Below, piece after piece: positions 11,309-23,138 of a stretch of DNA of 64,000 nt. The notes beneath the pieces were generated by a model, which saw nothing but the letters and a program-made list of their open reading frames with translations, was not told where the DNA came from and did no database searches. The stretch is from the NCBI GenBank assembly GCA_029204045.2, contig CM055081.1, forward strand, positions 726,265-790,264. The letters run 5' to 3'. This DNA comes from Tillandsia leiboldiana. Its lineage: Eukaryota > Streptophyta > Magnoliopsida > Poales > Bromeliaceae. The position numbers were made by a program, and so were the translations under genes. Position 1 is the first letter of the stretch, and the number at the start of each line of letters is the position of its first letter.

Positions 11309-11314
<6 letters not shown>

Positions 11315-11361
<47 letters not shown>
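11315..11361. repeat. (TA)n microsatellite
   Basis: A pure AT dinucleotide tract directly following the hAT-like right terminus; 11362-11578 is AT-rich with nothing recognised. Confidence 0.8.
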
Positions 11362-11363
<2 letters not shown>

Positions 11364-11578
11364 AAATTTTTAAAAGTAAATAAATATTTATGGTGTTAAT
11401 GCGCTGTGTTAGTGGTTCCACTATATGATTATTAATTCAGTAATATTTTTATATTTCCATCTAACTCGAAATAATTTCAAAAATATTACTTAAAAATATA
11501 TATTTTTTTATTATATATAAAATATAAATATAAAAAATAATAATTAAATATTTATAATTTTTTTCTGAATTAACACAA

Positions 11579-11750
11579 GAGGATTGCTACATGTACACCC
11601 CGAAGGGGTGTACATCCTACATCTCCACCTCTTTAACGGTGGCGATATTTTTTACGGGTCACATCAAGTGACCCCTCATCACACCCCCACCCTTAGATGG
11701 GTGAGGGTGTGAGATGTACACCCCTTACGGGTGTACAAGTAGCATTTTCC
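11579..11750. mobile_element. GTACACCC MULE-type MITE, 172 bp, exact 9-bp duplication
   Basis: It starts GAGGATTGCTACATGTACACCCC and ends GGGTGTACAAGTAGCATTTTCC. TTAACACAA is duplicated exactly at 11570-11578 and 11751-11759. This non-repetitive 9-mer is the best evidence that the family is mobilised by a Mutator-type transposase. No open frame; TIR about 20 bp. Confidence 0.92.
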
Positions 11751-11759
11751 TTAACACAA

Positions 11760-12378
11760 TTAGTTGAACGTGCTAATCAGCGACTTGAAAACATTTATTT
11801 TGTGAGTGTGGACAGTTGCGAACTTTAAAGGGCCCTCCTTTTTTATTTTATTTTATTTTATTTTCTATCACAATTATATCATATCATATCATTCCGTAAC
11901 GGTCGAATTGCACCGTACGAAGAGCGTGCCCAGATTCAAATCCCACCGTCCGATTAAGATCGGACAGCTGATGGGGGTCGGGGACCACCACATGACAGCT
12001 GTACAAACTCAAGTGAAAATTCACGCGTTTTATAACTACTGCAACTAACAAAGCGCGCTGGTGCTTCCGTGGACCTGGTCCACCACGTCATCCGAGAACC
12101 GGGTCCATGGTTTTCAGAAAAAAAATGTATATTACTTATCTAATCAACTACTTATTTTTTAAAAAAAATTTATTATCTAATATTTTAATTTATTTAATTT
12201 AAATCAACCAACAATATTACATAAAATACATTAATTAAGTTTGTAAATATAAATAATATATTTAAATTTTAAAATTAAACTATACTTAAATTTTAAAATA
12301 AAATTAAAGATTAATTTTATAGAGCTCCATATAAATTTCTCTAAAATTTAATTTTTCATATTTTATCTTTTCACAAAT
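11760..12378. other. Intergenic sequence, nothing coding recognised
   Basis: A GC-richer island at 11880-12110 ('gtccgattaagatcggac', 'ggaccaccacatgacagct') has small open frames on the plus strand without any domain. The rest is AT-rich. It may be a fragment of an older repeat. Confidence 0.35.
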
Positions 12379-12388
12379 TATATATATA

Positions 12389-12477
<89 letters not shown>

Positions 12478-12736
12478 ATAATAGATTAAATAGTTAACTT
12501 TGGTTAGTGAATGAGATAAATTTATTATTTTACTTTTTTAAATATTATACGATATTTTTTAAAAAATATATTAGTAAGGACAAAATTGACATTTCACTTA
12601 TATTTTGTTAAGAGAGACTGAGAGAGGGACATATATGACTAATTTAAAATTTTTTTAAAAATAAATATAAAAAATTAAATTTTATAGAGATATATTTGCT
12701 ATTTCATATATTTACGAGTATAAAAAATTAACCACT
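12379..12736. mobile_element. (TA)n tract joined to the right half of the 6547-type MULE-like MITE
   Basis: Positions 12379-12472 are (TA)n with one break. Positions 12473-12736 follow the right two-thirds of the 6547 element ('ttagtgaatgagataaattta', 'atatatttgctatttcatatatttac'). The left TIR is missing, apparently lost in the TA tract. This copy has a single version of the segment that is duplicated at 6698-6995. Confidence 0.6.
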
Positions 12737-12899
12737 AAATTAAAATTTTAAAAATAAATAGATAGAGCCTAGAGTGCATTGATCCTCTACAACCGAGGTT
12801 ACAAAAAATTTCGTACAACTACGGTACGCGTCCAAAAACGATTGGTTCGCGTGTATTAAATGGGCGACAACGATGAACTCAACTACCCAATAGATTACT

Positions 12900-12909
12900 G
12901 CCACGTGGC
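12900..12909. promoter_or_regulatory. G-box/ABRE core and CCAAT boxes upstream of SCAB1
   Basis: GCCACGTGGC at 12900-12909 is a palindromic G-box with the ACGTG core used by bZIP and bHLH factors, including ABA-responsive bZIPs. Two CCAAT motifs (near 13034 and 13053) lie between it and the presumed transcription start around 13.5 kb. A link to ABA control of a stomatal actin protein is plausible but is inference only. Confidence 0.4.
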
Positions 12910-13211
12910 GGTCATGTAGTAAACGAAATCGGAGTTGTTGGCGTGTTTTAGGTCCACGGACAACGGAAGTGCCTCTCCGATCGTTGGGCCCCACCTAAAA
13001 CCCTTCAACCTCACACATGGCGTTGTTTTACTGGCCAATAGAATACTACAGCCAATGAGATACTGACACGTTTTCCTGTTGTATTATTATTCATACGACT
13101 AGAATTGTAGGGGATCTTCCAGTTGTCACTCGCGGAAAAGTAGCGCAGCATTTAAAGCACCATCCCGCTCGATCAGTGGATTAATTAATCAAAAAAAAAA
13201 AAGAAAAAAAA

Positions 13212-13492
13212 AGAAGCAAAAAAGGCGTTGTATGTTGTATAATCAGTCCCTGTGCTATTCTTATTGTGCGTATTGGTCCCTACACTTTTGAACACTTTTG
13301 CACTTTAGTCCCTGACATTACAGCATAAAGTGTTCATACTTTTATCATAAATGTAGTATTTAATAAATATTTCTCTCTTTTTTTATTCTTTTTTTTTTTG
13401 TTTAAGGACTAATAAGGGACTTAACTGGAAAAAAAGGAGAACTAAATTGTAATATAGGGATAGTGCAGGGACTAACAATACATTTTACCCCT
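13212..13492. mobile_element. MITE-like inverted repeat in the SCAB1 proximal promoter
   Basis: The left part ('agtccctgtgctattc...gtccctacactttt') and the right part ('gggatagtgcagggactaac', 'ggactaataagggac') are inverted relatives. It ends just before the GA tract at 13520. Target duplication not resolved. It probably brings proximal promoter sequence to SCAB1. Confidence 0.45.
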
Positions 13493-13499
13493 AAAAAAG

Positions 13500-13843
13500 C
13501 GGGGTTAGTAATAATAATAGAGAGAGAGAGAGAGAGAGAGAGAGGGGAAAGAGTTAAGAGAGCCCCAAATTTTGTGCATTGTGATCGAATTTGCGGCGCT
13601 GTTAAATCGACCGAAGAGCCAGAAAACTAGGGTTTTGAGTTGGATTCGGACGATTCATGAGCTAGGGATCTGTGACTCGGCTTCGTTTGAGGTAGATTTT
13701 GTCTCGAATGGTGTTGATTTCGCTGCAAATTTTGATGTCTCCTTGATCTCTTTCTTGTGCTGCGGCAAATTAGGGTTAAAGTTCGGTGTTGGCTTTGATT
13801 GATCTGTAGAGAGATTTGATTTAGTGGGTGTTACAATCTCCAA
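13500..13843 (+). promoter_or_regulatory. Presumed SCAB1 5' UTR exon with (GA)n
   Basis: A (GA)n tract at 13520-13543 is followed by a GC-richer leader. A 5' leader intron probably joins it to 14437, where 'aaaacag' precedes the last 19 bases before the ATG; possible donors include 13689 (GAG/GTAGAT). The leader has an upstream ATG at 13572. The exact start and splice are not proven. Confidence 0.45.
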
Positions 13844-14455
13844 TCAATTGGTAAAAATAGTTTGTGAATTGATGTGAGTGTGTGATGCTGTTATTATTGT
13901 TTATTTTATTGTTATTGTAGATTTTTATCTGGTTTTGAGTGATTAGTGTTTCTAAATGGTTCAATTTTCAGGGTTCTGTAGCTTAATTTTTCAATCTTTT
14001 TTTGTTGTTTATTGGCATTTTTGTGAAATTTGTTTCTTGAATTTATGTAATGGCTGTCCCTTTTGTTGATTTTTTTTTTTTAAAAAAAAATTATTGTTTG
14101 TTTGGTTCTGCTTTTGGAATAATTTTTCCACTTGACATGCAGAAACTGAGCTTTTGGTAAGAAAAAGGTCTGAAACTTCTGGCTATGGAGGGAAGCTCGC
14201 ATTAGCTTCAAGCAGAAGTTCGAATTTGAAACTTTTGCTTTTAACTACATCACGGAGCAGCTGATAAGGGCATTTGAATGAAAAGGTTATTATTTTGCCC
14301 TTGATTAACGCTAGTTAAATAGCATTTTTGCAGAAGCTCCCGTGAGGCCAAAGTAGCTTATTTGTGATATACTCTCTTCGTTCATCATTTTTCGGTTTAT
14401 TGCTGTTAAGTTATGGTGTTTTTCGATGGAAAACAGAGTCGCGAGGACTCGGTAG

Positions 14456-14745
14456 ATGACGAGGGTGGCTCGTGATTACGGAGACAAACTGCATAATGAG
14501 GCATTTCGATCTGTGCCGCTGCATACCAATTTCCTTATGAATAGATTCCCAAACTACAAGATTGGGACGAAAAATATTGTAATCGAGCCCAACGGAGGCC
14601 CAGAAGTGCCATCTCTTAAAGAGATTGTTGCCAAGGAGACCGCCGACCTGCTGGATCGTCGCCAGCGTCTTTCTGTTCGTGAGCTTGCTAAAAAGTTTGA
14701 GAAGGGCCTATATACTGCCACTTTGTTGTCTAATGAGGTTTAATG

Positions 14746-14787
<42 letters not shown>

Positions 14788-17700
14788 GAGTTTACAGATG
14801 CTTACTCAGTAACTTGTTTATTTCAGGAGTGTCGTTCACTTGTCGTATGTTAACTTAGATTGTTTGGAATCTCAGGTTAAATGGGGTCAGGTGGCTTTGT
14901 TGGAAAGAGATGCACTTGTGGATAAACTAAGGGATGTAATGGAGTCGCTGAGAGGACGTGTGGTTAGCAAAAATAGGGATGAAGTTGAGTCTTCTATATC
15001 TATGGTTCGTTTCTGTTTCTCGTCAATATTGCATATGTTCTTATGGTGTTTCACCTCGTGCATAGATTTGCCTCTCACAAATTGCATCTTCTTGAGCTGC
15101 GTGGTGTTGCAATTGAGTCAACTTCCGTTTTTTGTGTTAGTCGCAGAGGCATGCACTTATGCTTCGAGATATTTTATGACCTAATTTTGTAATTGTATTC
15201 AGTCAAATTTTCTTACACATATATATGTTGTAAAAGGGAAAAAAAATACTGCATTATCATTTATCATTATCGTCAGCTGTACAAACACGGAAAGTAGGCT
15301 GACGAATAATACATCAGCAATAGTTATTAAGTTATTGGATAGTCTGGAGTTGTGTGGTGCCTACTTTAGTTTTATGACTTTGAAATAAGGAGGTTAAACC
15401 ATCAATTATGCACCTATTTCAAAAGAGTTTTTATGACCTACTTTAGTTCAAAAGACCCTTTAACTTCTTTTACTAGATGCACCTGTTTTTTAGTTTGTAT
15501 TGTGTTAGAGCCAAGCGCCAATTTTACGTGCTTTTAAAAATGCATAGTTTATATTGACATCATTACTCTTGTCTTAGGCGGAGAAATTAGCAGTTCTGCT
15601 GCCTCAAAGAGAAGGAGAGTTGCTTCAGCAGAAAGCAGAAGTGAAAAAGTTAGCAACCTCTCTTAAACTGGTATTGTGGAAAGTTACTTCTCATACAATT
15701 GCAAGTATATGTAATTAAAGCGTGTGTATAACATATGTAACGACAGTTCTGTTCATCCAGCATGCAATTTTGGCTTTGAGCCCCACATGTTCTAATTGAT
15801 GTTGTAGACTACAACTTTTCTAATATTTCCTTTCACTATGAAAGATAATTTATGTGTTACTTCCTTGTGTTTTAATGCAAAATCCTAGCCTTATTCGACT
15901 GTCTATTGCCATTTTCTCAACAGAGTTTCGCAAGAAACTTGAAAATGGAAAACACCCAATAACACGTGGCTCGTGCTTTTCTATCAATAGTATAAGGTTT
16001 TATATAACGCCAATGACGTAGGCGAGATCATATGATAATCCTTAGACTAAAAGTTTGATCTATTAGGAGAAGACACAGGAACAAGATTAGTAGCCCACCT
16101 TTAGAAAGCCATGCGGCATGTTATGAGTGGTGATGACGGAACCCAGACAATAAAGGTGGGGAAATTGATAATTAAGAATCCACAATTTGAAGCACTTGCA
16201 ACATCTATGATACCATCTTGACCGTGTTCTTGGACCCTTTCCTCTCCCAATTGTTCTCTTGGGCTAAGTTCTAGATTCAAGAGAAATCTCTTGCTGTAGT
16301 CAACACACGATTTTTAAGAAAGTTGTATACATTGTGTGATTCTCTCTATTAGCAACTTAAATAGATAAGCGGTCCCTCAGTTTTTGTTTTTTTTTTTTCC
16401 CTTTCGAACTCTGATCAAATACTTTTTTTCTTAGAATGGTTTAATCCTTCGTCTCAATAGGATATTAGAGGAAAATAGACGTTCTCACGATTTGTATCAA
16501 AAGTCCAATTAGAAATTGCATCAAAAAACTGTATCGTGGATATGGAGTCGCGACGCATAACTTTTTGGATTGGATTTACTATTCCAATTAAGTATGGTAA
16601 AGGATCTATGGATGATGATAGAAAAGTTTAGCTCCTACAAAATCTAGATCTTCAATTTTTGTGCTGTAAAAGGAAATTGAAGCCAAGTAGATAAAAAAAA
16701 ATTCTAGTTTTGGTTTACTAGAACCATCAGCTTATTTTTGTACACCAATAAAATGTAATTATGAAAGCTTATGGAAGCACATCTTGCTGTATGCTTTCTC
16801 TGCTTTGGGGCTTGTCTGTCCCTTCCGGTGCTTTAAAGAAGTGTTCTTTTATAGAGCCGTCGGAGGAAGCACTGATGGGTGTTTGGTTACAGTAGAGTCA
16901 ACTCGTAAATGAGCAACTGGTCAATAGGAGTATATTAGGAAGTCTAATTGCTTGAGGTAAGTGGTAGGACTCTTTAGAGCATATTCGAAGGTTAGGATAA
17001 AACAATTGAGCACGTAAGTCGAGTATACTGTGTAAAAACTGCTACCAAGAGCTGCAGCTGGACATAATGGCTATTTGGCTCGGCTCGAAGAATAGATTTC
17101 CCCTCGAGAAGATCTAGGCATTTGGTAAATGAAAATATCTGGAGTTTTTGGTTGTGCCTAGAAGCCTAGCATTTAAATCTGGGAAGCCCAAGTCAGAGTT
17201 GGACATGATTTCTAAACAACTTTGCAATGAGTTAGTGCTATTTCATTGTGATGCATTGCCAAATACAATGGAGCAATGTACAAGCGAAGCATTTTTATAT
17301 GCAAGCCACATGATCTCAAAAGAAAATAAGAAATCCTGCGGTAATAGGCTATGCAATCAAGAACATCTTGTACAAGTTCTAAAAACCTTTCTCGACCAGT
17401 TGATAAAGGCAAACATCTAAACTGAGCAAGAACTTATGACCATGTTCATGCTCAAGCTATTATATTCATATTGATTCGTTTGCAAGCTATGACTGCAGGA
17501 GTTTTCATTTTTCCTCTCTTACTCTTTGCTTTTAGGCTTCTGAAGATGCCAAAAGAATTGTTGACGAAGAAAGAGTTAATGCCCGTATTGAGATTGAATG
17601 TGCTAGAGCAGCAGTGCAAAGAGTACAACAAGCCCTTCATGAGCACGAAGAATTATCTCAAAGAGCAGAGAAGCAGGTGCCAAAGAAGTGTCGACTTACG

Positions 17701-19728
17701 ATGTTATATAATTGCTTTCAAACTACTATTTATTACTATATTCTCATCCATCTGTTTGATAACAATTAAGGTGCTAGTGTACATTCTCTACATTATATTC
17801 CTTCAAAATCTTGCATAGAACTGCTCTTAATGTTCTGTACATTTAGTATGGGAATGATTTTCATTTTAGAAGCATTATTTCTCTTTCCAATTTTCTTGTT
17901 GTTGCTATTGAAATTTGAATTTCATAATCGCAGAAATATAACTAAGATTCCTAACTTGCTAAATTCAACTAAAGACTAAGAAGCAAGAACGAGATCAAAG
18001 AAATGGACTGTTATCTCGGTTCAGTAATTTAGTTCACCAGCATATAGATCGCAATGGCCTTGTTTGGTCCGGATGAGCTGGCCCGGCCAAACAGGTTTTA
18101 CAATATAAGGCGGTTTTCAAATACAACATCTATATTCGTATCTGATAGACAAATAAAACTAATAATATTTTATTAACTAGTATAAGGAAACTGACTAATT
18201 TGTTTATATAGCCTAATTGCAATAGAACATAGTATAACCTCTGTGTAGTAAAATATAAACGCATATCTTACAAAAAGCTTATCAAAATTATTGTTATTAC
18301 GGCATCTTCTTTTTACTGCATTTTCTATTAGTTTGGTTCTTATTTGCCCTCAATCATTGAGATACTACTAGGCCACTGTTAATTAACTAATGGGCTTAGT
18401 TCATGGTGTTCTTAATAATTTGACCTATAATAGTAGCTTGCCATGCTGATCAAATGAAATTATGCCTGACATTATTAACTTTAATATATTATGAGAACTC
18501 TCTTTTTTGTTTTGCTTTTCAACAGTCAACAATATACTTTATAATGTTTCTATTGATTCTGAATAATCAGTGCCATTCCGCATCAAATTTTGATAGCTAG
18601 TAGTGAAGCTGAAGCTCTCTTTTCGTTGAATTGTATGGCCATGGCCTTATCTATGTGAATTATATCTCTATGTGATTTCAAAGGATGTGCAAGAACTCAG
18701 GACAGAAGTTCAGGCGGCCCGAAGAATCAAAATGCTTCATTATCGCAGCAAGGTAGGGTTTTATAACTCTTAGAAGAATACTTCTATATACAAAAATCAT
18801 CCTGTCGCTTTAGGTGGTTATTTTCAGAAAAATTTGTCTCTCTTTCTCAGACCATTCTTGGACATGCATATCTGGAGTTGTACTTGCTTAATTTGAGAAA
18901 TTAATTAATTTATTTTGTTTTTGAAATATTAGTAACACTTCAAGTTTGATTTCAGATGTGCTTAGGTGATCATGTTTTTTTTTTTCTGAATTTGATAGTG
19001 GAACACCTTTACAGGTGATGGACATGGAAAATGAGATTCAAATACTACGGATTCAGTTTGCTGAGAAGGCTTCACTTTCCGTCCAGCTTCGCAAAGAGGT
19101 ATACTCTGCCCAAAATCTCGCTTTACCTTTTTCCACTTTTCTACATTTAATCTTTGATATTCTGTTTTCCTCAAAATTTATTTTAAAATGGCATGCTTTT
19201 GTTACAAAGAATTATCTTTGTAAATCTTATTCACTTTTCCTTTCCGCAGCTCGCAATGCACAAGATTCTCAAAGAGAACAAGGATTGCATGTATGAGTTG
19301 GAGGGTCTCGAAAGTTTAGGCTCATGCTTGCTTATTATTCGCCGGACTAATAACGCTCCAGACATATCTGATTGTTTAATCCAATGGTACCGTATACAGC
19401 CTGTGGGAAGCAAGAAAGAGTTAATTTCAGGTAGATAAGCCATGTTCATTCGTTTGTCATTTTTATACATCAACTCTTAATGATCTGAATTAATTTGATT
19501 ATTTTTTTTAGGCTAAATTACAGAAAACCCCCCTGTCATATCCCGCTTTTCCACTTTACCCCCTGTCATTTAAAAGTCGACAACCTGCCCCCTCGTAATT
19601 ACCGAATTGTCTTTAGGGGGCAACGACGTTGACAGAAATGGTAAATTGACGAAAATGCCCTTCCTTTTTCTTTTTTTTTTCGAAATCTTTTTTTTTTTTT
19701 TCGAAGTCTTTTTTTTCTTTTCGAAGTC

Positions 19729-19766
<38 letters not shown>

Positions 19767-22700
19767 GAAATATTTCCCAAGGGTATTTTGGGTATATGAA
19801 AATATATTTTCAAAAAAACTGACGGTCAACTGACGGCGGGGGGTTATTGCACAATTCGGTAATTACGAGGGGGCAGGTTGTCGACTTTTAAATGACAGGG
19901 GGTAAAGTGAAAAAGCGGGATATGACAGGGGGGTTTTCTGTAATTTAGCCTTTTTTTTAATGTCTTTAGTAATTTATTAGTCTCCACTGTTTTGGAAAAC
20001 TCTGCTCTTAGGCCTTTCACCATGATTTAAGAGACTCATTTTTTTGATCTTGATTGGGTTGATGATACCTTTTCCCTTCACCGTTTCAAAATGTGAGCAA
20101 GTGGAATCGAACAAAACAAATCATTTGGGTTGTCTCTTTTTGCTATTTTAGATCATTTTCAGCTTTCATTTCTTTCCTCTTTGCCATTTTTCTCATCTAT
20201 CCACTTGCTTTCTTGCTTCGTCGGGGATGGGAATTTCACTTACTGGTTTTTCTGACACAAATATCATCTGATAGTCCAACTTCAATTGATATGATTGTTT
20301 TGTGTATATACCAAATTTATTGTATTAAATGATTTGTTAACCAATTAATGTTTCAGGAGCTACTAAACCAGTGTATGCTCCAGAGCCGTTTGATGTTGGG
20401 CGATTCCTGCAGGCTGAAATAACTTCCGGTGATGAAAGTGTAACAGTGAAGACTGCTGGCCCAATAGATCCTGGTAAGTTTCCTCTTTTTTGTCGGTGTA
20501 ATCTTTTTTTTTTTATTGTCATTTTACCAAAACCCGTAGTGACTTTGGCTTGCAAACAGCCGCAGGGTTGGGAAGTTACGTAGAAGAACTTGTTCGGAAA
20601 CCTGAAACTGAGTTCAATGTATGCTTTCTTCCTCTTTTTCCGTCACTTGATTGGAAAGTATGTCATATGATTTCGTTGTCATTATAACATATTGCTCTTG
20701 GAATGATGATTCTCGTAAAAGCAGGGACTGTGGTAAAAGAAAAAAAAGAATGTAGCAAGTGGTTTTATGATAATGTATTAACTCCATCCACTATGTGCCC
20801 GAGGGAATGATCATCTCAAAATTATTATGCTATAATTTTTTGGGGGCAATGTTTTAATTATCGTACCTTCTATTGCAGGTTGTTGTTGTTCAAGAGAATG
20901 GGAATGATTGTGATGGAGATTCAATTCACGTCCTTAATATCGGGAGACTAAGAATGAAACTTAGTAGAGGAAAGGCGGTTGTTGCAAAGGAATTCTATTC
21001 CTCATCGATGCAGGTATTATTACCCTTTCTTCTGATACAAAATCATTGCGGTCTGCAGTTTTATGAGGATGACTAAAAACCAAGGATTTAAGTATCCATC
21101 GGCATGGACCGTATCCACCGTGCCGTACCGTGCCAATAAGATACCGGCACGATACAACCCTCGTGCCGATGGCACAGTTCAAAACCCTTTTTTCTTAAAT
21201 TTACTAAGTAATTTTCTCAATAAAGTTCAAAATATTTGATAAAGATATATAATAAGCAATTAAAAAATTTTGTTGCCAAAGAAAATAAATATTTCATGCC
21301 ATTATGTGTCTGCACGCATGTATTTTTTCTGACTGGTACTCATCGGCACAGATCGGCACGCACCATGCCGTACCGTGCCGGCAAGTTTTCGGCACGACCC
21401 CGTGCCACGACACTTAAATCCTTGCTAAAAACCAAGGATTTAAGTATCCATCGGCACGGACCGTATCCATTGTGCCGTACCGTGCCAACAAGATACCGGC
21501 ACGATACAACCCTCGTGCCGATGGCACAGTTCAAAATCTTTTTTTCTTAAATTTACTAAGTAATTTTCTCAATAAAGTTCAAAATATTTGATAAAAATAT
21601 ATAATAAGCAATTAAAAAATTTTGTTGCCAAAGAAAATAAATATTTCATGCCATTATGTGTCGGCACGCATGTATTTTTTCTGACCGGTACTCATCGGCA
21701 CAGATCGGCACGCACCGTGCCGTACCGTGCCGGCAAGTTTTCGGCGCGACCCCGTGCCACGGCACTTAAATCCTTGCGAAAAACCTGCTTTGTGAAGAGC
21801 TAGTTATGTTCATCACAAAGGCTTAACTTACGAATCTCTTTATGTTTCAACCTTTTTTGTTTTTCTACTCGTGCTTTCCATTCCTCTACCGCATTACATG
21901 AATGAGTCTCATGCATTTGTTTATTCATCTTAAAGTACCATTGAATCTCTCTGCTTTGTCCTTTATACCGAGTCGACATTGCCTCGTCTTTACATTTTCA
22001 AGTTCCTTCATTCTCTACGCATATTATATCAATTTTAACATTCGCACGATATCAGCAACGATTATTATCAAATTGGTGGAAATAAAGTTTCATGGCCTTA
22101 CTATAGTTGATATCTCTACTCATTACAAATCATTTGAATCCCTTTTTTAGCATGTCCTAGCATTTTCCTTGGCAAAATTTACAACAGTGCTGGTAAATTT
22201 GTCTCTCTTGAGTGTGTCATGAAATTATTATTTCATTTCTCCCAGGATATGTTTCGATCTCTTATCCTGTTGTTTTACGGTTTTACTTTAATATATACAA
22301 GCATTAATTTTTATAACATGGTTAATACAGTTATTTGAAGAACTGAGACGCCTTCCTGAAACTTCTGGTACTTTCTTTCCATGTAAAAGAGCCCCAAAAA
22401 TTATATTTCAACCCCACAATGATGCCCGAAAAATCATATTTCATATTCGTTTTCTTGGACAGTCTTTTTCCCTTGAAAATTGTTTTCCAGAATTTGCATG
22501 AAACCAAACAGGAACTTGTGTCAAGAAAAAGATCATGCTAATAGGTTTGTATAGAGTGGAGATAGAACACTCCTTTGTTAGAAGATCGGATTAAAAAAAA
22601 AAAAAAAGAGGAAAAAAGATCTGACTTAATCATCTCCTATGGCTAATCTTCAGCTATGTGGTGTTCGAGGCGGTGGAAATGCTGTAGCTCAGACGCTCTT

Positions 22701-23138
22701 CTGGCGGCCTAAGAAGGGCCTTCACTTCACCTTAGCCTTCGAGTCGGTGAGGGAGCGGAATGCAGCGATCACGCTTGCTCGGAGGTTCGCCATTGATTGT
22801 AATGTAAGCACTGCTTTCGACTATAGGGCTTTTTGAAGTACAGGTCGATTAGCTATCAACTGATAATAATAATCAACGAAAGTGTTCAGAACAGCTAGAT
22901 TTTATCGAATTATCATTGTATTTAGCAATATAAGAATCCAAAGCTCAAAATAAGAACTCTTTTTTAGCTAAATTCCACGTGCGGTAATACTGTTCTCGGT
23001 CTCGTATGTATGTTTTAAACTGCGAGCTTGTTCAAGAGATCTCATAATATCATACTGAAGCCATAACTAAACATCTCTTTTCTTTTTGGTTAATACCAGA
23101 TCATGCTTGCTGGGCCAGGTGACAGGACTACAGGGTGA
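14456..23138 (+). CDS. SCAB1: SCAB1-like stomatal closure-related actin-binding protein
   Basis: Coding exons: 14456-14737, 14876-15004, 15578-15670, 17536-17676, 18684-18752, 19015-19098, 19250-19430, 20357-20473, 20560-20618, 20879-21013, 22654-22803, 23100-23138. All junctions are GT-AG and the frame is kept, giving 492 aa (Arabidopsis SCAB1 is about 496). SCAB1 proteins bind, bundle and stabilise F-actin and influence stomatal closure. Order: N-terminal actin-binding part (1-94; FPNYKIG, RLSVRELAKKFEKGL), coiled coil (about 95-270), Ig-like part (about 283-366; IQWYR, YAPEPFDVGR) and PH part (about 368-492; GLGSYVEELVRK, LCGVRGGGNA). Exon 2 starts at 14876 because that gives the same spacing as the family between the two conserved blocks. 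It ends TGA after GPGDRTTG. Introns carry a (TA)n tract, a MULE MITE and a tandem hAT MITE pair. The gene looks intact; the paralogue class (SCAB1 versus SCAB2/3) is uncertain. Confidence 0.93.
14749..14784. repeat. (TA)n in SCAB1 intron 1
   Basis: A (TA)n tract of about 36 bp inside a 138-bp intron (14738-14875), so a quarter of the intron is microsatellite. Confidence 0.9.
15671..17535 (+). other. SCAB1 intron 3 (1.9 kb), no recognised element
   Basis: The largest SCAB1 intron. It contains unique-looking AT-rich sequence and open frames near 17148-17420 that match no domain I know. Old repeat debris is possible, but I could not identify ends. Confidence 0.5.
17677..18683 (+). other. SCAB1 intron 4 (1.0 kb), nothing recognised
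   Basis: AT-rich intron between the two coiled-coil exons. A GC-richer patch around 18055-18100 ('ccggatgagctggcccggcc') has no recognised identity. Confidence 0.5.
19511..19950. mobile_element. MULE-type MITE in SCAB1 intron 7, 440 bp
   Basis: It starts GGCTAAATTACAGAAAACCCCC and ends in the inverse, with TIRs of about 115 bp. TTTTTTTTA occurs at 19502-19510 and 19951-19959, a 9-bp duplication, though low in complexity. The centre holds pyrimidine runs, including T35 at 19730-19764. A decayed relative lies at 32433-32837. Confidence 0.8.
21073..21784. mobile_element. Two hAT-type MITEs in tandem in SCAB1 intron 10
   Basis: Copies at 21081-21424 and 21433-21776 are each 344 bp, start CAAGGATTTAAGT and end ACTTAAATCCTTG. 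The 8-mers CTAAAAAC (21073-21080), CTAAAAAC (21425-21432) and CGAAAAAC (21777-21784) flank and separate them. 8-bp duplications and a CAAGG terminus indicate hAT. The copies differ at about 11 sites. Interiors are rich in CGGCACG/CGTGCCG palindromes. Confidence 0.88.
21785..22653 (+). other. Remainder of SCAB1 intron 10, nothing recognised
   Basis: Pyrimidine-rich, AT-rich intron sequence without a repeat that I can delimit; the acceptor is at 22652-22653. Confidence 0.5.

Larger units (their letters stand above)
10371..11314. mobile_element. hAT-like MITE with nested insertions
   Basis: Left arm 10371-10530 starts TAGGTGACAATCCAGCTCG; right arm 11130-11314 ends in the inverse (CGTTGCCACTCATA). 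Both arms are rich in 'aacgagccgaacacgagc' wording. The better copy at 36423-37229 shows the hAT terminus TAGGGGTGGCAA and an 8-bp duplication. Here the flanks are (TA)n, so the target duplication cannot be read. The interior holds (TA)n (10541-10604), a Micron-like unit (10606-10845) and a MULE MITE (10855-11026). Confidence 0.7.

Noticed and set aside
11184..11421. Open frames running through (TA)n tracts (also 36097-36736 and 37093-37433)
   Set aside because: The long YIYIYI runs are microsatellite translations.
17148..17818. Open frames in SCAB1 intron 3 and over exon 4
   Set aside because: The exon 4 frame that matches the SCAB family (17536-17676) is different; the others have no domain.
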